In this document: piece after piece, positions 45,390 to 57,950 of the stretch
Position numbering within the stretch: position 1 is the first letter of the stretch
Layout of the letters: each line of letters opens with the position of its first letter
Assembly: GCA_034440575.1 (NCBI GenBank)
Contig: JAOTOL010001634.1
Coordinates: 1,107,001 to 1,171,000, forward strand
Length of the DNA stretch: 64,000 bases
Direction of reading: 5' to 3'
Source of the DNA: Imbricaverruca yamaguchii
Taxonomy: Eukaryota > Arthropoda > Thecostraca > Neoverrucidae
Made by a program: the position numbers and the translations under genes
Notes under the pieces: generated by a model
The model's database searches: none
Seen by the model: only the letters and a program-made list of their open reading frames with translations
What the model was told of the DNA's origin: nothing

Positions 45390-46350
45390 GGGGCATTGTT
45401 TTATATACTTTTGGAAGGACCATGGCCCCCCTCAATGTACAATATTTCCCCTCCAATAGTGAAACCGCCTCCCCCAATATGAAGTGGAAATGTGTATGCA
45501 GCAAAAAGCATACAACTGCGGGCTGCATTTGAGCGGGAGCGGCGATGGTTCCGCCAATGGTGTCGCCGATGGTGTCGCGGATGGTTCCACCGATGGCCCC
45601 GCCGGTGGCTCTGGAACTAATGATGTCTGTCCGTTCACTCTGGTGACCTGTCACCCAGGATGGTTTCCAGGCGACTGGTCGCCACCGTTGACGTCACGAC
45701 CATACTATGTAGTGTTGTCAGCGCACTGGCGTTCGGAGACTCTGCGCCGAATGGCACCGTCTGCGCTGCTGAGCATCCTGCCGTCATTGCCGACACCAGG
45801 CCTGAAGCTGAGGCTTCCAAGAATCTTTCAGCTGCGGTAGTCGGTTAGTCCAGAGAGCCTCCTCCAGAGAGCTCATCCGGGATGACTCGAAGGAACCCGT
45901 CCCCCTGTATTTTTCATCAGAAGCGCCCCTCCAAGATACAAAGGCGCTTCTTCAGTGTGCTCGAATGGATCCCGTTCAAATTTGTTGGCCAGAGGCTCCC
46001 CTCGAAAGGAAAAGACACCAAGGCAGGAGCGAGTTGAACAATTGCCATGAGGGGAAATTAGTCTCTGGAGGGGCGCCTCTAGCTGAAAATATTAACAAAT
46101 GGGGTGCACCCAGGCCTTCTCGGAGGGGAACCTTTGCCTTGCCAGATGCGCATCTGGTTGAACAATTCGGGGTTCACTCAAACACATTGGATGGGGGTCT
46201 CTCCCTTCCAAAGAGCGCCTCTGGCTGAATAATTCGATGGGATGCACTCGAGCACACCAAATGGGCACCTTTTCTGGCTGGCTGGAAAGTTTGATGGGGA
46301 TGTACTCGAGCTTTCCCGGAGTGGGGCATAATCCCGGCCGAAGAGGCGCC
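45390..46350. repeat. Degenerate interspersed repeat, copy 2
   Basis: Imperfect units of about 70-80 bp (clearest at 45870-46330) share 'gcctctggctgaa', 'gatgggatgcactcgag' and 'cttccaa'. The same phrases and a 'ttttatatactttt' block occur at 1280-1640. A GC-rich stretch at 45535-45610 has its own short 'gatggtgtcgc' repeat. Confidence 0.5.
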
Positions 46351-47390
46351 AACGTACATGTCGGCACATATGCCTTCAGTGCCACCCGTGTATCTACTCC
46401 TGCCTCCAAGTACTTTTGTAGTGGCGTCAATCCAAAGAAATGGCACCCTTTGAGACAGGTGGCCCATGATAATTTCTGAATCCGCCCCTGGCAGGACTCC
46501 CTGGCTCTTACAGGGCCGCCACGCCGCGGACGTCAAGATGTTGGCTTTGACGACTCATTTTTTGGCACATCCTCGTCTTTTTTCTCGGGGCTCCAATATG
46601 GTGTATGGCCGATCACCCGATGTCCAAACTTCAGCGAATCAGACAGCCAAAGAGTTGTGCATATATGATGCCTTGTACTGCACTTACTTGCTGTCTTCCG
46701 GCCTTCGCGTTCGCAGGAACCACGCTTGCTCGCATGTGGCCAGGCTTTGTTTCCAACATTGCTTTCCCCTGGCCATGCGCGCCGGTTTTTTCCCTAGATA
46801 GTTGTGCAGTTTCACATCCTCAACACGAGCTCAACATTGATAGTCCACGTAGAAAGTGTGCGTCTGTGATAATACGGACAGCAAGTGCGCATCTGCAAGG
46901 TTTTCGTTTGACGTTGGTGACGACGGGCCCAATTCAATATCGACATTTGTTCTGCTTCTTGAGTTTAGAAACGCTACAAGACATGGATCGAGTTCCCTTT
47001 TACATCACTCACGACGGGTGCTTCCCTCCACCACATGTACTCCTGTATTAGTAGGGTACTGGTACTGGTAACGTGGTTGAGGCCACATGGCGGTGTGATA
47101 TGATCGGTTTCTGGGGTGTGATATGGTCACACATGTGCATTTGTACATCTGGGTGCTGTAGTCTGGCGGCTGCTGGGACACTGCGGTAGATGGCAATTGA
47201 CGGTGTCTTCCCAAAATACTTCTGAGTTGTGTGCTATGTGCCCTCAGATTACTAAAGGCGTGAAGGCGTATTATTTTCTTCATCAGGGTATTTTGCAACA
47301 GCAGTCTCATCTTTATATTTTCATGACAAGTCGCTATAATTTGAAGACCAGGATTTGCTGATTTTATTTTGATTGCAAGATGTAACCATA
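46351..47390. other. Intron DNA, no feature seen
   Basis: Open frames on both strands lack recognisable similarity or splice-site support. Confidence 0.35.
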
Positions 47391-47570
47391 CTTGGTATGT
47401 TGGCTATTGGCTTTACGACACATCGATCGTTGAGTCATGTAGCGCCGCCAATCTCTCATCACGCCGATTGACCGCGGGCGAAGAGTAGCGACAGGTGAAA
47501 CTCGAACCCACAACTTTTCAAGTGTGAGACCGCCCTGTGAGACCCCTAGACTACTCGTTGAACGCGTAGT
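47391..47570 (-). repeat. tRNA-derived SINE, copy B
   Basis: Minus strand: A-box-like 'TAGTCTAGGGG', B box 'GGTTCGAGTTT', then 'CGCTACTCTTCGCCCGCGG' and 'TGTCGTAAAGCCAATAGCC'. Aligns along its length with 5673-5850. It lies in the FN4-Ig10 intron. Confidence 0.7.
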
Positions 47571-50500
47571 CTAGGGATAATTTGCCATCCTCACAATCGA
47601 AGTAGTACTAATAAAAGTATCGAAGTAAGTGGTAAGGAAGTAGACTATTACCGAAGTAAGTAGACGAGTAGTACTCGTCCTTATATGTACTTGGCATGCA
47701 TTCGTCCACAGGCGTTTCCTGAGCAGCGTTTATCTTACAAGTTTACACTGGCTGACCAGACAGAGTGAGCGAGCTTTCAGAGCGAACGCAATGATAATGC
47801 CACTTTGTATTGCTTGCTGGAATTTTGAAGATATCTTTAACACGGTCTCTATCCATGTGATATTGATGGAAGACGAACTGGCGTGGCTGGGTAGATTTCA
47901 GGGTTTTAAAATTGTCCGACTCAATTGAAAGCCCGACAAAAGAAGAGCGAATGCAATTTTCGAAACGTTCCGTTCTATCAGTGTGCAAGAGTTTCCCAAC
48001 AACACTTCCGTCGTTGCCCATATATCAACGGATAATACATGAGCCAACGAAGACACATGCGTGATGGTGAACAATTAACATATTTTTAATATTAATATTT
48101 GTGGGCCAGACTCACAGAAATACTCCCAGGTCCCAATCATGGCTTCGGTCATACCACCATGCATCACACAGACTGAGACAGTGGAGCGGACTGCGTTCGG
48201 ACATTCAATATAAAATGTGGAGTTCTTATAAGCAACTGTCGCTATATTATAATTTGAAAGCAACTGATTTGGGGTCATATTGGTGTGTTCTTTCTTAGTG
48301 GTGAAAATTAAAATAGTTACTGCAAGGAGGCTTACATTTTTCGACACCAAATTTTTAATATTTTCCTACCAGAACAGGTCGCCAGAAGCCCAACCAGATC
48401 CCGGTTAGTTTCTCCTTCCGATTCAATTATTTTCCCTAGAAGTAAAAGCAAACGCAAGTGGCACCGGCGCTAAGACCAGAGGGTGAGGTCGGTGACCACG
48501 CTCAGTAGAACTTTCTAGAACGCCATGAAGGCCCCAGGCGGCTTGACGCTGCGAGTGGCCTGGGAAATAAAAAAAATGCACCCCACCAATCAGGAACGAG
48601 AACCCGATCCGGAGCCCTGGCAGTGGCTGGAAAAAAGGAGGCGGGGCTACGGAAGGAAAAAAATTGGCAGTCGCGCTCTCTCAAAAGGACCCACTGAGGG
48701 TAGAACAGTCAGTCAGATAAAGATCGTTTAAATGGAGGCAGACGTGACATGAAGTGCCGGACGGCTGGAGGTCTCACCATCGAGCATGTGAGTATCATAC
48801 GTCTGACATGTCTTCCTCTTTCCCAAACCCTGCCGAACCATTCTGATTTCTCTTACCCAGCTTCTGCCTTCTCACAAAATTCATTGCTGAAGGGAGCGAC
48901 CTGTCCCATGGGGGGGGGGGGCAAATAGGATAAATTCAGGATGGGGAGGAAGTGGACGGAGATGCATTCCAGACGGAGATAATTTTTTTGTGTGTTCAAG
49001 TACGGAGCTGTGAGAGATGTCGAGTAGTGTATAAGCAGTGTGTGTGTGTGTAATGTGATGCGGTGTAAATATATTAGATGAAGTATAGAAATCCTGTGGT
49101 GGCACCAACAGAGACCGGTGGTTGCAGTTCGGCAATGATAGACAGAAGGAGCTGCAGAGCAACCGGGCACAATTATGCTTGGATATGTGCCTGCTATTAA
49201 TTTGTACGATGAAGTAAATTTATAAGCGAAGCAGCCGATCTGCAAGCCGTCCTCCTATGGATTGAACGTTTCCGGGTGGTGGTAGTGAGTGTTCAAGTCA
49301 GTTCAATTTGTCTAAAATATTAATGTTGTTATATATATGATATGCGTTTGGATGTTTAATTGCGAGAGGGTACGATAAACGGACACTTCGGGGGAATTAA
49401 TTCACCTGCTCTGGATCTTTAACCGCAAAATCCCGCTGGCCTCTGCGACCCAGAGGTGCAGATGAGGGGACGATCAAGGTATGCATGTGGGAGGGGCCGA
49501 TAAAGGGGCCACCACATTGCGTTCGCCGAAGTCTGGCGCCGAACTACAGGGTATAGACAAACCACTACCCGGTAATTTGTCCACCACCGAACTCTGCACG
49601 TGGGCACGGTTGGTGCAGAGATTCGAGGGACACATGGACGGGTTTGGCATGCCATAAGCCCCGAGTCTAAAAATTGTGGGGCCGGCTAGGGTATAACAAC
49701 GACCAGGGACGTGCCCAACGTGGTAGGGATCCGTGCCCGCTCATGGGATACGTCAGGCCTGGTTGCAAGTGTACGACGAATAAGGCCCGGCGCGGCATCG
49801 ATCAAATCTAAGGCTAGGTATGTCGGTCAAAGACACCAGAGCACTTGTATAAGCCCTCTGAGCCAGTACGATGAGCCCCCTCGTTGCAGTTAAGACTTTG
49901 TCCACGCGAGGAACGCTGCCAATAATGGCTAGGCCAGCCATGATTGGCAGTGAAAGGCTTACTTGTTCGGCCAACGTACTATCAAAATTAAAACGATGGT
50001 CTGTCGATCTATGTGTTTGTGTACGGCTGAGGGGATCGGGAGCTAAAATTGTGGACCAAGCAATTCATAAATTAACACGCGCCCTGGAGAGCCTCTGAAA
50101 ATAACGCGCACTGGAGGGGGGGGGGAGGCGGATTCCGTCCCCCCTTAAGGTCTCAGCTCCTATGGAGGCTAGAGCAACGAAATTCACAGGGTGGGTGGGC
50201 ACGATAGTGAACTCTATTGTGTGCAACGTTCATGACCTTAGGTCAATATCCTCAAGGTCAAATGAGGTCAAAATATCAAAATTTTATGGTTTTGCGTGGC
50301 TTGGCTTGTCATTGTTATGGGTCGCTGTGGTTGTGTTTAAATGCTCCAAAATTGGCATTAATGATGTTTTGGACATTACTAATGATGCAATACAGATGTC
50401 AGATCCGCCATTTGACCTCAGGTCACCTATATAGGAGCACTTTATTAGGTCATTACCTGCTCCAGTTACCGGAACCGGGCTCCCATCCCGACTGCTCCGT

Positions 50501-50696
50501 TGGGCGGCTCGGCACAATCGGCTTCGCAAATAAAGGAGTGAAATACATGAATAAAGTATGGAAATGCTTAGGCACACAACGACAAACAGTAGATTTCGGG
50601 ATGTATAGGGAACAACATGTAAAGTGACATCAATCGCATGACAGTCATTTGCATTTATGACACATTCCAGTTGACCAAGTTTGGTTCCATTAGCCT
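47571..50696. other. Intron DNA, no gene seen
   Basis: Contains a G-run near 48910-48920, a TG microsatellite near 49040-49052 and a second G-run near 50115. No exon of the receptor belongs here, since FN4b and Ig10a join in phase without it. Confidence 0.4.
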
Positions 50697-51430
50697 ATCA
50701 TGAACTTGACCTGACTTGACCTCGGCGACCTAACATGACTTTTAAATTATATAGCATAACAATATGCATCAAACAAGTCGCTAGTCTTGTCAAGAACACT
50801 TCCTTATTGCCAATATACGGGAGGCGAATCAGCGCCTATTTTTGTGGTCTGGCACTGCGAATTGTTTTTAATTTAACGGCCCCTAACTTGAAAACTTCTC
50901 GGCCGATTTCCACTTTTCTCGCTTTAAACAATGCGCCGGTCATTTCGAAGCAGAAACGCGAACAACTTGGCGTATATCGCCTGGTACAATATGGAGTTAT
51001 GTACGAAAAATCGGAAGGATTGGCGGATTTCGCCATACCCCATCTAGGGCGTGTGTTAACCTCTTATGAACTTGACCTGACTTGACCTCGGTGACTTGAC
51101 ATGACTCTGAAACAATGTAGCATGACAATGTACATCAAACAAGTCGCTAGTTTTGCCAATAACACCTCCTTTTTGCTAATATACGGGTAAGCGCATCAGC
51201 GACGATATTTGTGATCTGGCGCTGATAATTTTTTTTCACTTAACGACCCCTAACTCGAAAAATGTTCGGTCGATTTTAATTTTCCTTTCTTCAAACAACG
51301 CGCCGGTCATTTATGGGCAGGTACACAAACAATGGCGCATATCGGCTGGTAAAATCTGGAGTTATCTACGAAAAACCGGAGGGGTGGGCGGATTTCGCCC
51401 CCCCCCCCCTCTTCAGGGCGCGTGTTAATA
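50697..51430. repeat. Tandem duplication of an about 365-bp unit
   Basis: Two diverged copies (about 50697-51060 and 51061-51430) share 'tgaacttgacctgacttgac', 'atcaaacaagtcgctagt', 'gccaat', 'aatatacggg' and a tail with 'ggcggatttcgcc' and 'gcgtgtt'. Related tail phrases occur near 50060-50150 and 52690, so the unit is part of a wider repeat family. Confidence 0.7.
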
Positions 51431-53191
51431 AGGAGAGCATGAATGGGGCGAGCAAATGCGAAGTAAGTAAGAAGAATGAATGTGAGTAGATAGCATTAAG
51501 GATCAGCGGAAGCTACTTGGGGTTCAACACAGGCACCTATTTCGTGCAGTACATTGCACAAAATTATACTATTACTAGCGTCCAAAAAGTCCCAACACGA
51601 GACATGTCATTCAATCCAATTGGAAACTTAATTCTAATCAAGTCTCTAATGCAACGCATAAATTATAATGTGGCAAAAGACTCTCACTTACCTATATGGT
51701 GTTCCCAAAACTTTGACCTCGCACATATATATAAATTCGTGTTAGGGACGGCAACTCAAACCAACATCATGTCGGCTGGGGTTTGGGGAATGTGTGGTGG
51801 AGGTGGCGGCGAAACACAACACAATACACCACTGTCATGGGCACAATCAACAAAGGAGTTATTTGGGTCAAGCTCTCAATAATTTCAGTTAGTTCAAGTA
51901 GTTCAATCAGTCTCAGTCGAGGTTAGCAATATCTAAAATACATTGCACACACCCATACCACTCATCCCAAGTTTAAGCAACACTTAGAAGACCCTTACAA
52001 CCACACCCCACTCACCCCACACACACCCGCCCCACTCACACCCCGCGCACCCACACCCGCCACCACTCCCGACTCCCCACCGACGGCAGAGCCCCCACCC
52101 CTACATTACGCCTTATAAAGCATAGTTGCCTGTTAAGTGATAACTTGGTCTTCCGGACGCGTGGTTGTATTTTTATGTTGATCTTCAGTATCACATCAAT
52201 TGAAAATTTATCTTATCAGCAGATTATAAGTTGCCTAAACCTAGCAATAAAACATATTTCAGGACAGGGTCGATTAACACGAGTTACGAAGGGCCTCCAC
52301 ATAACACGCACAGGATGGGGGGAGGAGGCGATACGGTCCATGCCCCTAAGATTCCTGAAACTACTGACACAATTCGGAGGGTAGATTGTGGACGTAATGA
52401 TCTCGTGTTAGTACAAATTTCATGACCCCAGGCTTTTAAGGTCAAATGAAGTCGTGATCGGCTACCTCACCACACTGCGGCTCCACCTTACTGACGAAGT
52501 GTTTGTGACCTTGAATGCTCGCTGGCCGCCACCAGGTTGGGCGATTTGGCACAACGCAATGTAAATACTTACTGACGGATTTCGATTTTGCGTTGCATAG
52601 GATGCGCTTATCGATTTTTGTTGATCACAAAGTCACAACATTACATAACAACATCGCCTACCGCTTATTAAATAATGTAAAAAGCAGAAGCGGGCGGATT
52701 CCGCAATCCCTCCCCACTCTTTTGGTGATCGTGTGAAACAGCCACATCGTATACCTACATCAATCCCGCGGCACTTTGCCCCCAACAATTTTCATAAAGC
52801 AACAGCTATGTCTGCGGAAAAAATAAGCGATATTAATTGACGATAAATCGTACTCCAAACATGGACGCGACGTCGCATGCCATTTTCCGCCGCAACAAGT
52901 TAACTTGGTAGTGAGTTGCATAAATAGGCACGGACAGGGATCAGCTTGGGCAGCTGCTCCTGTTGCACAGGTGTGTAGCAAATGGCGACCAGGGCCCAAT
53001 AGAGGGCAACAAGGATAAATATTTGGAAAACATCTCTCCTGGATATTTTTCTAACACATGGGCTATACAATGATGTTGCCAATACAAAAGAAGTTGACAA
53101 GTCATTGAGATGCAGGAATTTCAACGGAGAGTTTTTGCCGTCAGCATCCGACCACATCATGTGTCAAGTTCGCCAGAAGCGTGCCACTCAC
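51431..53191. other. Intron DNA, no gene seen
   Basis: AT-rich with a C-rich stretch at 51985-52100. Nothing recognisable. Confidence 0.4.
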
Positions 53192-53342
53192 TGTTCTTGC
53201 GGCCGTTGTACATGACCATGCGCGAGGGAGCACCCTCGCCGGCGGTGCCGACGGCCGTCACCCAGACCTGGAAGCGTTGGTAGTAGTCCAGGTGGTCCAG
53301 GGTCACCATCAGCCGCTGACCCGGCCACGACTCCAACCGGCG
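53192..53342 (-). CDS. Dscam: Dscam-family receptor, FN4 second-half exon
   Basis: A 151-bp exon with acceptor 'cgatggccag' and donor AACA|GTGAGT. It reads 'RRLESWPGQRLMVTLDHLDY' and 'YQRFQVWVTAVGTAGEG', then 'APSRMVMYNGRKN': the second half of an FN3 domain with the conserved 'L..Y.r...wv.A....GeG'. It enters in phase 0 from FN4a and leaves one base for Ig10a. The intron just upstream (53350-53660) has weak imperfect repeats around 'catcgagcaa' and 'catcagac' that resemble the exon edge. Confidence 0.85.
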
Positions 53343-53660
53343 CTGGCCATCGAACAAGGCCATCAGACAGCCGCGTGTGAAACAAGATCGTCGCACGCGG
53401 TCATCGAGCAAGATGAGCGGGAGGTCGTCAGCAAAGGTCATCGAGCAATTTCACCGGCAAAGGCACTAGACAACACCATCAGACCACCATATGACATGAC
53501 CACCAGATAAGACCGTCATGTGACAAGGTCATCGACAGCGCTACCAGGCAACGTCACGAGAAAAGCTTCCCACATGAGGTCACAGGCAATGCATTCATGT
53601 AGTGTCATCATACCAGGCCATCCGACAAGCACAACAGACAATGCTATCCGAAGAGATTTG
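53343..53660. repeat. Weak imperfect repeats next to the FN4b acceptor
   Basis: Phrases of the type 'ggtcatcgagcaa', 'ggccatcagaca' and 'accatcagacc' recur with irregular spacing. It may be a decayed exon-edge array; similarity is low. Confidence 0.35.
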
Positions 53661-54117
53661 CACATTATGTCATACCATAACAGATGTTGTCATAAGGACA
53701 AAAACGTGTCAGCTGTGTTATTGCGGTAGCTAGGTTGTTCTCAATAATTTTCCACTGAGGAATGTGGGTGACGGCACATGCTGCAGAAATATGCGCGAAG
53801 ATAAAGTATTTTGTTAGCTAATCCGATATTACCTATGACAATAAAGAAATTAAAGCCATATGGTGAAATTGTTCCCCACCTTTTAGTTAGGCATCTATCG
53901 AGTCCCTGGCGGCAGTGGCAGTGCGACAGACGACAAGGGCAGAGTCATCTCCGAATCCGTGGTCAATCGAGCTATATTTTTAATGAGCTGCAACATCCGT
54001 CTCATCGGCATCGGCAGGGATTTTGGGAAGAATTTTGCACAGTGGCGACGATATTTCGCTTAGTTTCGTTATTTCCATATGACTCCATATTTGTATTGTT
54101 GAATTTCACGACGCTTG

Positions 54118-54430
54118 TGGGAGACGTTCTCCCAATCCAGGGGTGGCAGCGACCGTGATCCGTCTCAGCGTGAAACGTTCTCCCGATCCAGGGGTGGCAG
54201 CGACCGTGATCCGTCTCAGCGTGAAACGTTCTCCCGATCCAGGGGTGGCAGCGACCGTGATCCGTCTCAGCGTGAAACGTTCTCCCGATACAGGGGTGGC
54301 AGCGACCGTGATCCGTCTCAGCGTGAAACGTTCTCCCGATCCAGGGGTGGCAGCGACCGTGATCCGTCTCAGCGTGAAACGTTCTCCCGATCCAGGGGTG
54401 GCAGCGACCGTGATCCGTCTCAGCGTGCAT
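54118..54430. repeat. 51-bp minisatellite, 6 copies, in the FN4 intron
   Basis: Units share 'gatccaggggtggcagcgac', 'cgtgatccgtctcagcgtga' and 'aacgttctccc'. 51 is a multiple of three, which creates open frames on both strands. No splice site or known exon sequence is recognised in the unit. Confidence 0.95.
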
Positions 54431-54703
54431 GCTCGAATTAATGATCTAATGTGCCAACACTTAATACAGTCACATATCAGCAAGGTGCTCAACGGGGCCT
54501 GACCTCACCATAACTGCGCATCATAATCTTGCTGTAATGCTTTTCCTGAGCCTAAAGTACTATATGTTTGTTTGTTTGTTTATTGGTTGGTTCCGACACA
54601 CTTTATGACATTCGACTAATGGCGCCGCACATACTGTTTAAAGTACTATATGTGTGTTGGTTGTTGATCAATCGCCATCCAGCCAGGCACTGTTGTTTCT
54701 CAC

Positions 54704-54843
54704 CTGCTCGGAGGAGCCGTACTTCCTGTGGTACACCAGGTAGCGGACGACGTCGCCGCGTGGTTCGCTGGGAGGCAGCCACGACACCAGCACGGCGGTG
54801 GCCGACAGAGAGGTCAGCTTGATGCCGGCCGGCGGGCCTGGCG
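54704..54843 (-). CDS. Dscam: Dscam-family receptor, FN4 first-half exon
   Basis: A 140-bp exon, acceptor 'tctcgctgtcggcag', donor GCAG|GTGAGA. It reads 'APGPPAGIKLTSLSATAVLV' and 'SWLPPSEPRGDVVRYLVYHR', then 'KYGSSEQ': the A-to-C strands of an FN3 domain, with the conserved W followed by a proline pair. One base comes from FN3b and it exits in phase 0, matching FN4b. The first two thirds of the exon, with its acceptor, is repeated about nine more times upstream; only this copy continues into 'PPSEPRG' and so is taken as the authentic exon. Confidence 0.87.
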
Positions 54844-55848
54844 CTGCCGACAGCGAGACATGGTGACGGTTACCACGGGACAGCCACGACACCAGCACGG
54901 CGGTGGCCGACAGAGAGGTCAGCTTGATGCCGGCCGGCGGGCCTGGCGCTGCCGACAGCGAGACATGGTGACGGTTACCACGGACAGCCACGACACCAGC
55001 ACGGCGGTGGCCGACAGAGAGGTCAGCTTGATGCCGGCCGGCGGGCCTGGCGCTGCCGACAGCGAGACATGGTGACGGTTACCACCGGACAGCCACGACA
55101 TCAGCACGGCGGTGGCCGACAGAGAGGTCAGCTTGATGCCGGCCGGCGGGCCTGGTGCTGCCGACAGCGAGACATGGTGACGGTTACCACGGGACAGCCA
55201 CGACACCAACACGGCGGTGGCCGACAGAGAGGTCAGCTTGATGCCGGCCGGCGGGCCTGGCGCTGCCGACAGCGAGACATGGTGACGGTTACCACCGGAC
55301 AGCCACGACATCAGCACGGCGGTGGCCGACAGAGAGGTCAGCTTGATGCCGGCCGGCGGGCCTGGCGCTGCCGACAGCGAGACATGGTGACGGTTACCAC
55401 GGGACAGCCACGACACCAGCACGGCGGTGGCCGACAGAGAGGTCAGCTTGATGCCGGCCGGCGGGCTGGCGCTGCCGACAGCGAGACATGGTGACGGTTA
55501 CCACGGGACAGCCACGACACCAGCACGGCGGTGGCCGACAGAGAGGTCAGCTTGATGCCGGCCGGCGGGCCTGGCGCTGCCGACAGCGAGACATGGTGAC
55601 GGTTACCACCGGACAGTCACGACACCAACACGGCGGTGGCCAACAGAGAGGCCAGCTTGATGCCGGCCGGCGGGCCTGGCGCTGCCGACAGCGAGACATG
55701 GTGACGGTTACCACGGGACAGCCGCGACACCAACACGGCGGTGGCCGACAGAGAGGTCAGCTTGATGCCGGCCGGCGGGCCTGGCGCTGCCGACAGCGAG
55801 ACATGGTGACGGTTACCACCGGACAGCCGCGACACCAACACGGCGGTG
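54770..55848 (-). repeat. 105-bp array built on the FN4a acceptor, about 10 copies
   Basis: On the minus strand each unit holds about 38 bp of intron with the acceptor (CGGCAG|CGCC) and about 67 coding bases of FN4a up to 'VSWL'. Length 105 bp equals 35 codons. The frame is open across the real exon and the next copy, then a one-base deletion near 54977 breaks it; beyond that five copies share one open frame. The acceptor is kept in all copies. Copies differ by few substitutions. Confidence 0.94.
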
Positions 55849-56169
55849 ATTTCTGTTACTGCATCGAATGGGCTGGAGTATTACGGCTGGCCATACTCCG
55901 GTGCGAAAATGTATTTGAAGATAATTTTAACACGATGGGTGTCTAGATGATGTAGTTCTTCAGAAAGGATTCAAATATGAGTATATATTTTTTGACGAGA
56001 TAACTCTAACCTTCATCAATGATGTAGTTTTAACGCGCAAATTTTACCCTTTCGAGCCCCGTTTCAAGATATTAGAAGATGTAAGGGAAATCATGTATAT
56101 TGACAAAGTCAGATCAAGTGTACATCTGTATTAACAGATGAACTTCATGCATATAACTGAATACAATCA
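55849..56169. other. Intron DNA, no feature seen
   Basis: AT-rich, nothing recognisable. Confidence 0.4.
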
Positions 56170-57950
56170 CAAGGAACAATTCGTGACTTCCTGAACTCTG
56201 CCAAGTTGCACAAGTCCTGCTTTGACTCATTCTTGGGCATCAGCCTCCTGTTGGTCTCCTGAGCCGTGATCCATCTATACCACTCTTCCTGTGCGAAGTA
56301 CTTAGCAGAAGCATCAGTCACCATTTTAACACCCCTCAATAAGTCGTGTGTGGCAAGGTCAGCTGAGCACCTCCATATGGGTGTTGATGAAGTTCTTCAT
56401 CTCTGCGTTGCTTAGGCAGCAGACGAGAGGTGGCTCTGACACAAATTCTGGCCAGGTAATGAAGTCGATAACGCAGGTTCTGACATAGAGGCCCATCAGC
56501 TGAGTGTCTGGGTCCACATCTCCCCTGATTGCGACTCTCTCCACCCCTTCAATCCTCTCCTTTTGATCCTCAGAGCACAGCAGTGTTTGGATTATACTCT
56601 ACTGTGGGCATGCTAAGCAGACACTATCACAGTCTGCATCATAAGGTCCAGCACCTGCTTCCCTTGGGACTTGAGGTAGTCTAAATGGAACAGGATGTGT
56701 TTAGGCCCTTCGATCCAGGAGTGATTGACCTTCATAGTGAACCAATGTAGATAGTGCAGTCCAATGATGAATTGTACAATGGATTGCAGATTATTCAGGT
56801 TCTTTTGTTTAAGTCCGTGCTTTGACTCCCAGAGCCTGAGAAGTCAGCTTGCTGTAATGAACCAACGGCTGTGGTTCACCGGTTCAATCTCCAACAGGGT
56901 CAACCGTGTAGGAAGCACCCTATGTATCCCTGACTGTACAGACAATCTTAGAGCCATGGTGTTGATCAGTTGAGAGATCTTGAACGATGTTAGGCAGCTT
57001 AATCAGCGAAGGGCCAGCACAGATCCGGGGAAGTTTGGTTTGATATCCAAGTATGCAGCAAAATCAAAGAGCTTTCCTACTGGCTCGGAAAATGTGTTGT
57101 TTGACAGAGTATGGGAATCATGATCAACTACGAGACGGCGCAATAAACGTTCAATAGTGCAGGCTGCACATCAACCAGATCAGCTTTCTCCCCAGGTGCA
57201 GCTCCAGCTTCCGCATTACTTCAGCATTCACACCAGTGTTCACATTGTTGAGTCTCCTCCAATGGCCCACAAGGTCTTGTCAAACCCCTGTCTTTCAGGA
57301 AGGAAAACATGACCTTGGCAATCTACTCAGAATGTGAGTAGATTAGATACTAGATACTAGATAGCAGATACTCTCTTTAGTTCCTTTCTCCGAGGTAAAG
57401 TGGAGCAGATAATAGCCGCCAGATGCACTAGCAACATCATATTGTTCTCCTCTGATATGTGCAGGAAAAGATTGGGCACTGCCCTCAGCTTCCATCAAAT
57501 CCATCGCCACACTGGTTAGATCAATCCGCTCATTGATGAGGATGCAGGATTGGATCCTCATCACAGCTGTTCTTCACCTTCGCTGCAGGCTCACGGGCAA
57601 TTTCATGGAAGAGCCCAACTTCAGGAACGAAGCCATCCCCAGCACCACTTTTCTCCAATCCCAGATTCCAGCCCTGACAGATCAGGGTTTCCCATTTGGT
57701 GGTATCCTCTACGTCAAGCCTTCTCTTTTTGCCCATTGATGAACGCAAGCTCACTCACAGGAAACTTTCCTCTCTGCTACGGGAGCAGTTAATGTTGTCT
57801 TGGATGACATAATTTGTAATTTGACACTTGCAAGTCAGAACATCAAATAAAATGTTTAACTTGACTGCGGACCTCTCTTTGGCATTAAGATTCCCCTTCC
57901 CAAGGTAACACTGTACTGCCGAATTCCAGACCTCGATGGGTTTGGACATG
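56170..57950 (-). pseudogene. Second decayed multicopy protein gene, in the FN3-FN4 intron
   Basis: The minus strand shows ordered fragments of a protein: 'MSKPIEVWNSAVQCYLGKGN', 'KLNILFDVLTCKCQITN', 'ETLICQGWNLGLEKS', 'IRGDVDPDTQLMGLYVRT', 'SEPPLVCCLSNAEMKNFI', 'PCHT' and 'PKNESKQDLCNLAEF'. They lie in several frames with stops between. I recall this pattern, including the 'EPPL...LS..EI' and 'PCHTQ.VER' segments, from a multicopy family in invertebrate genomes whose function is not established. It is distinct from the 20.7-22.7 kb family. Broken and presumably non-functional; origin from a mobile element is likely but not shown. Confidence 0.5.
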
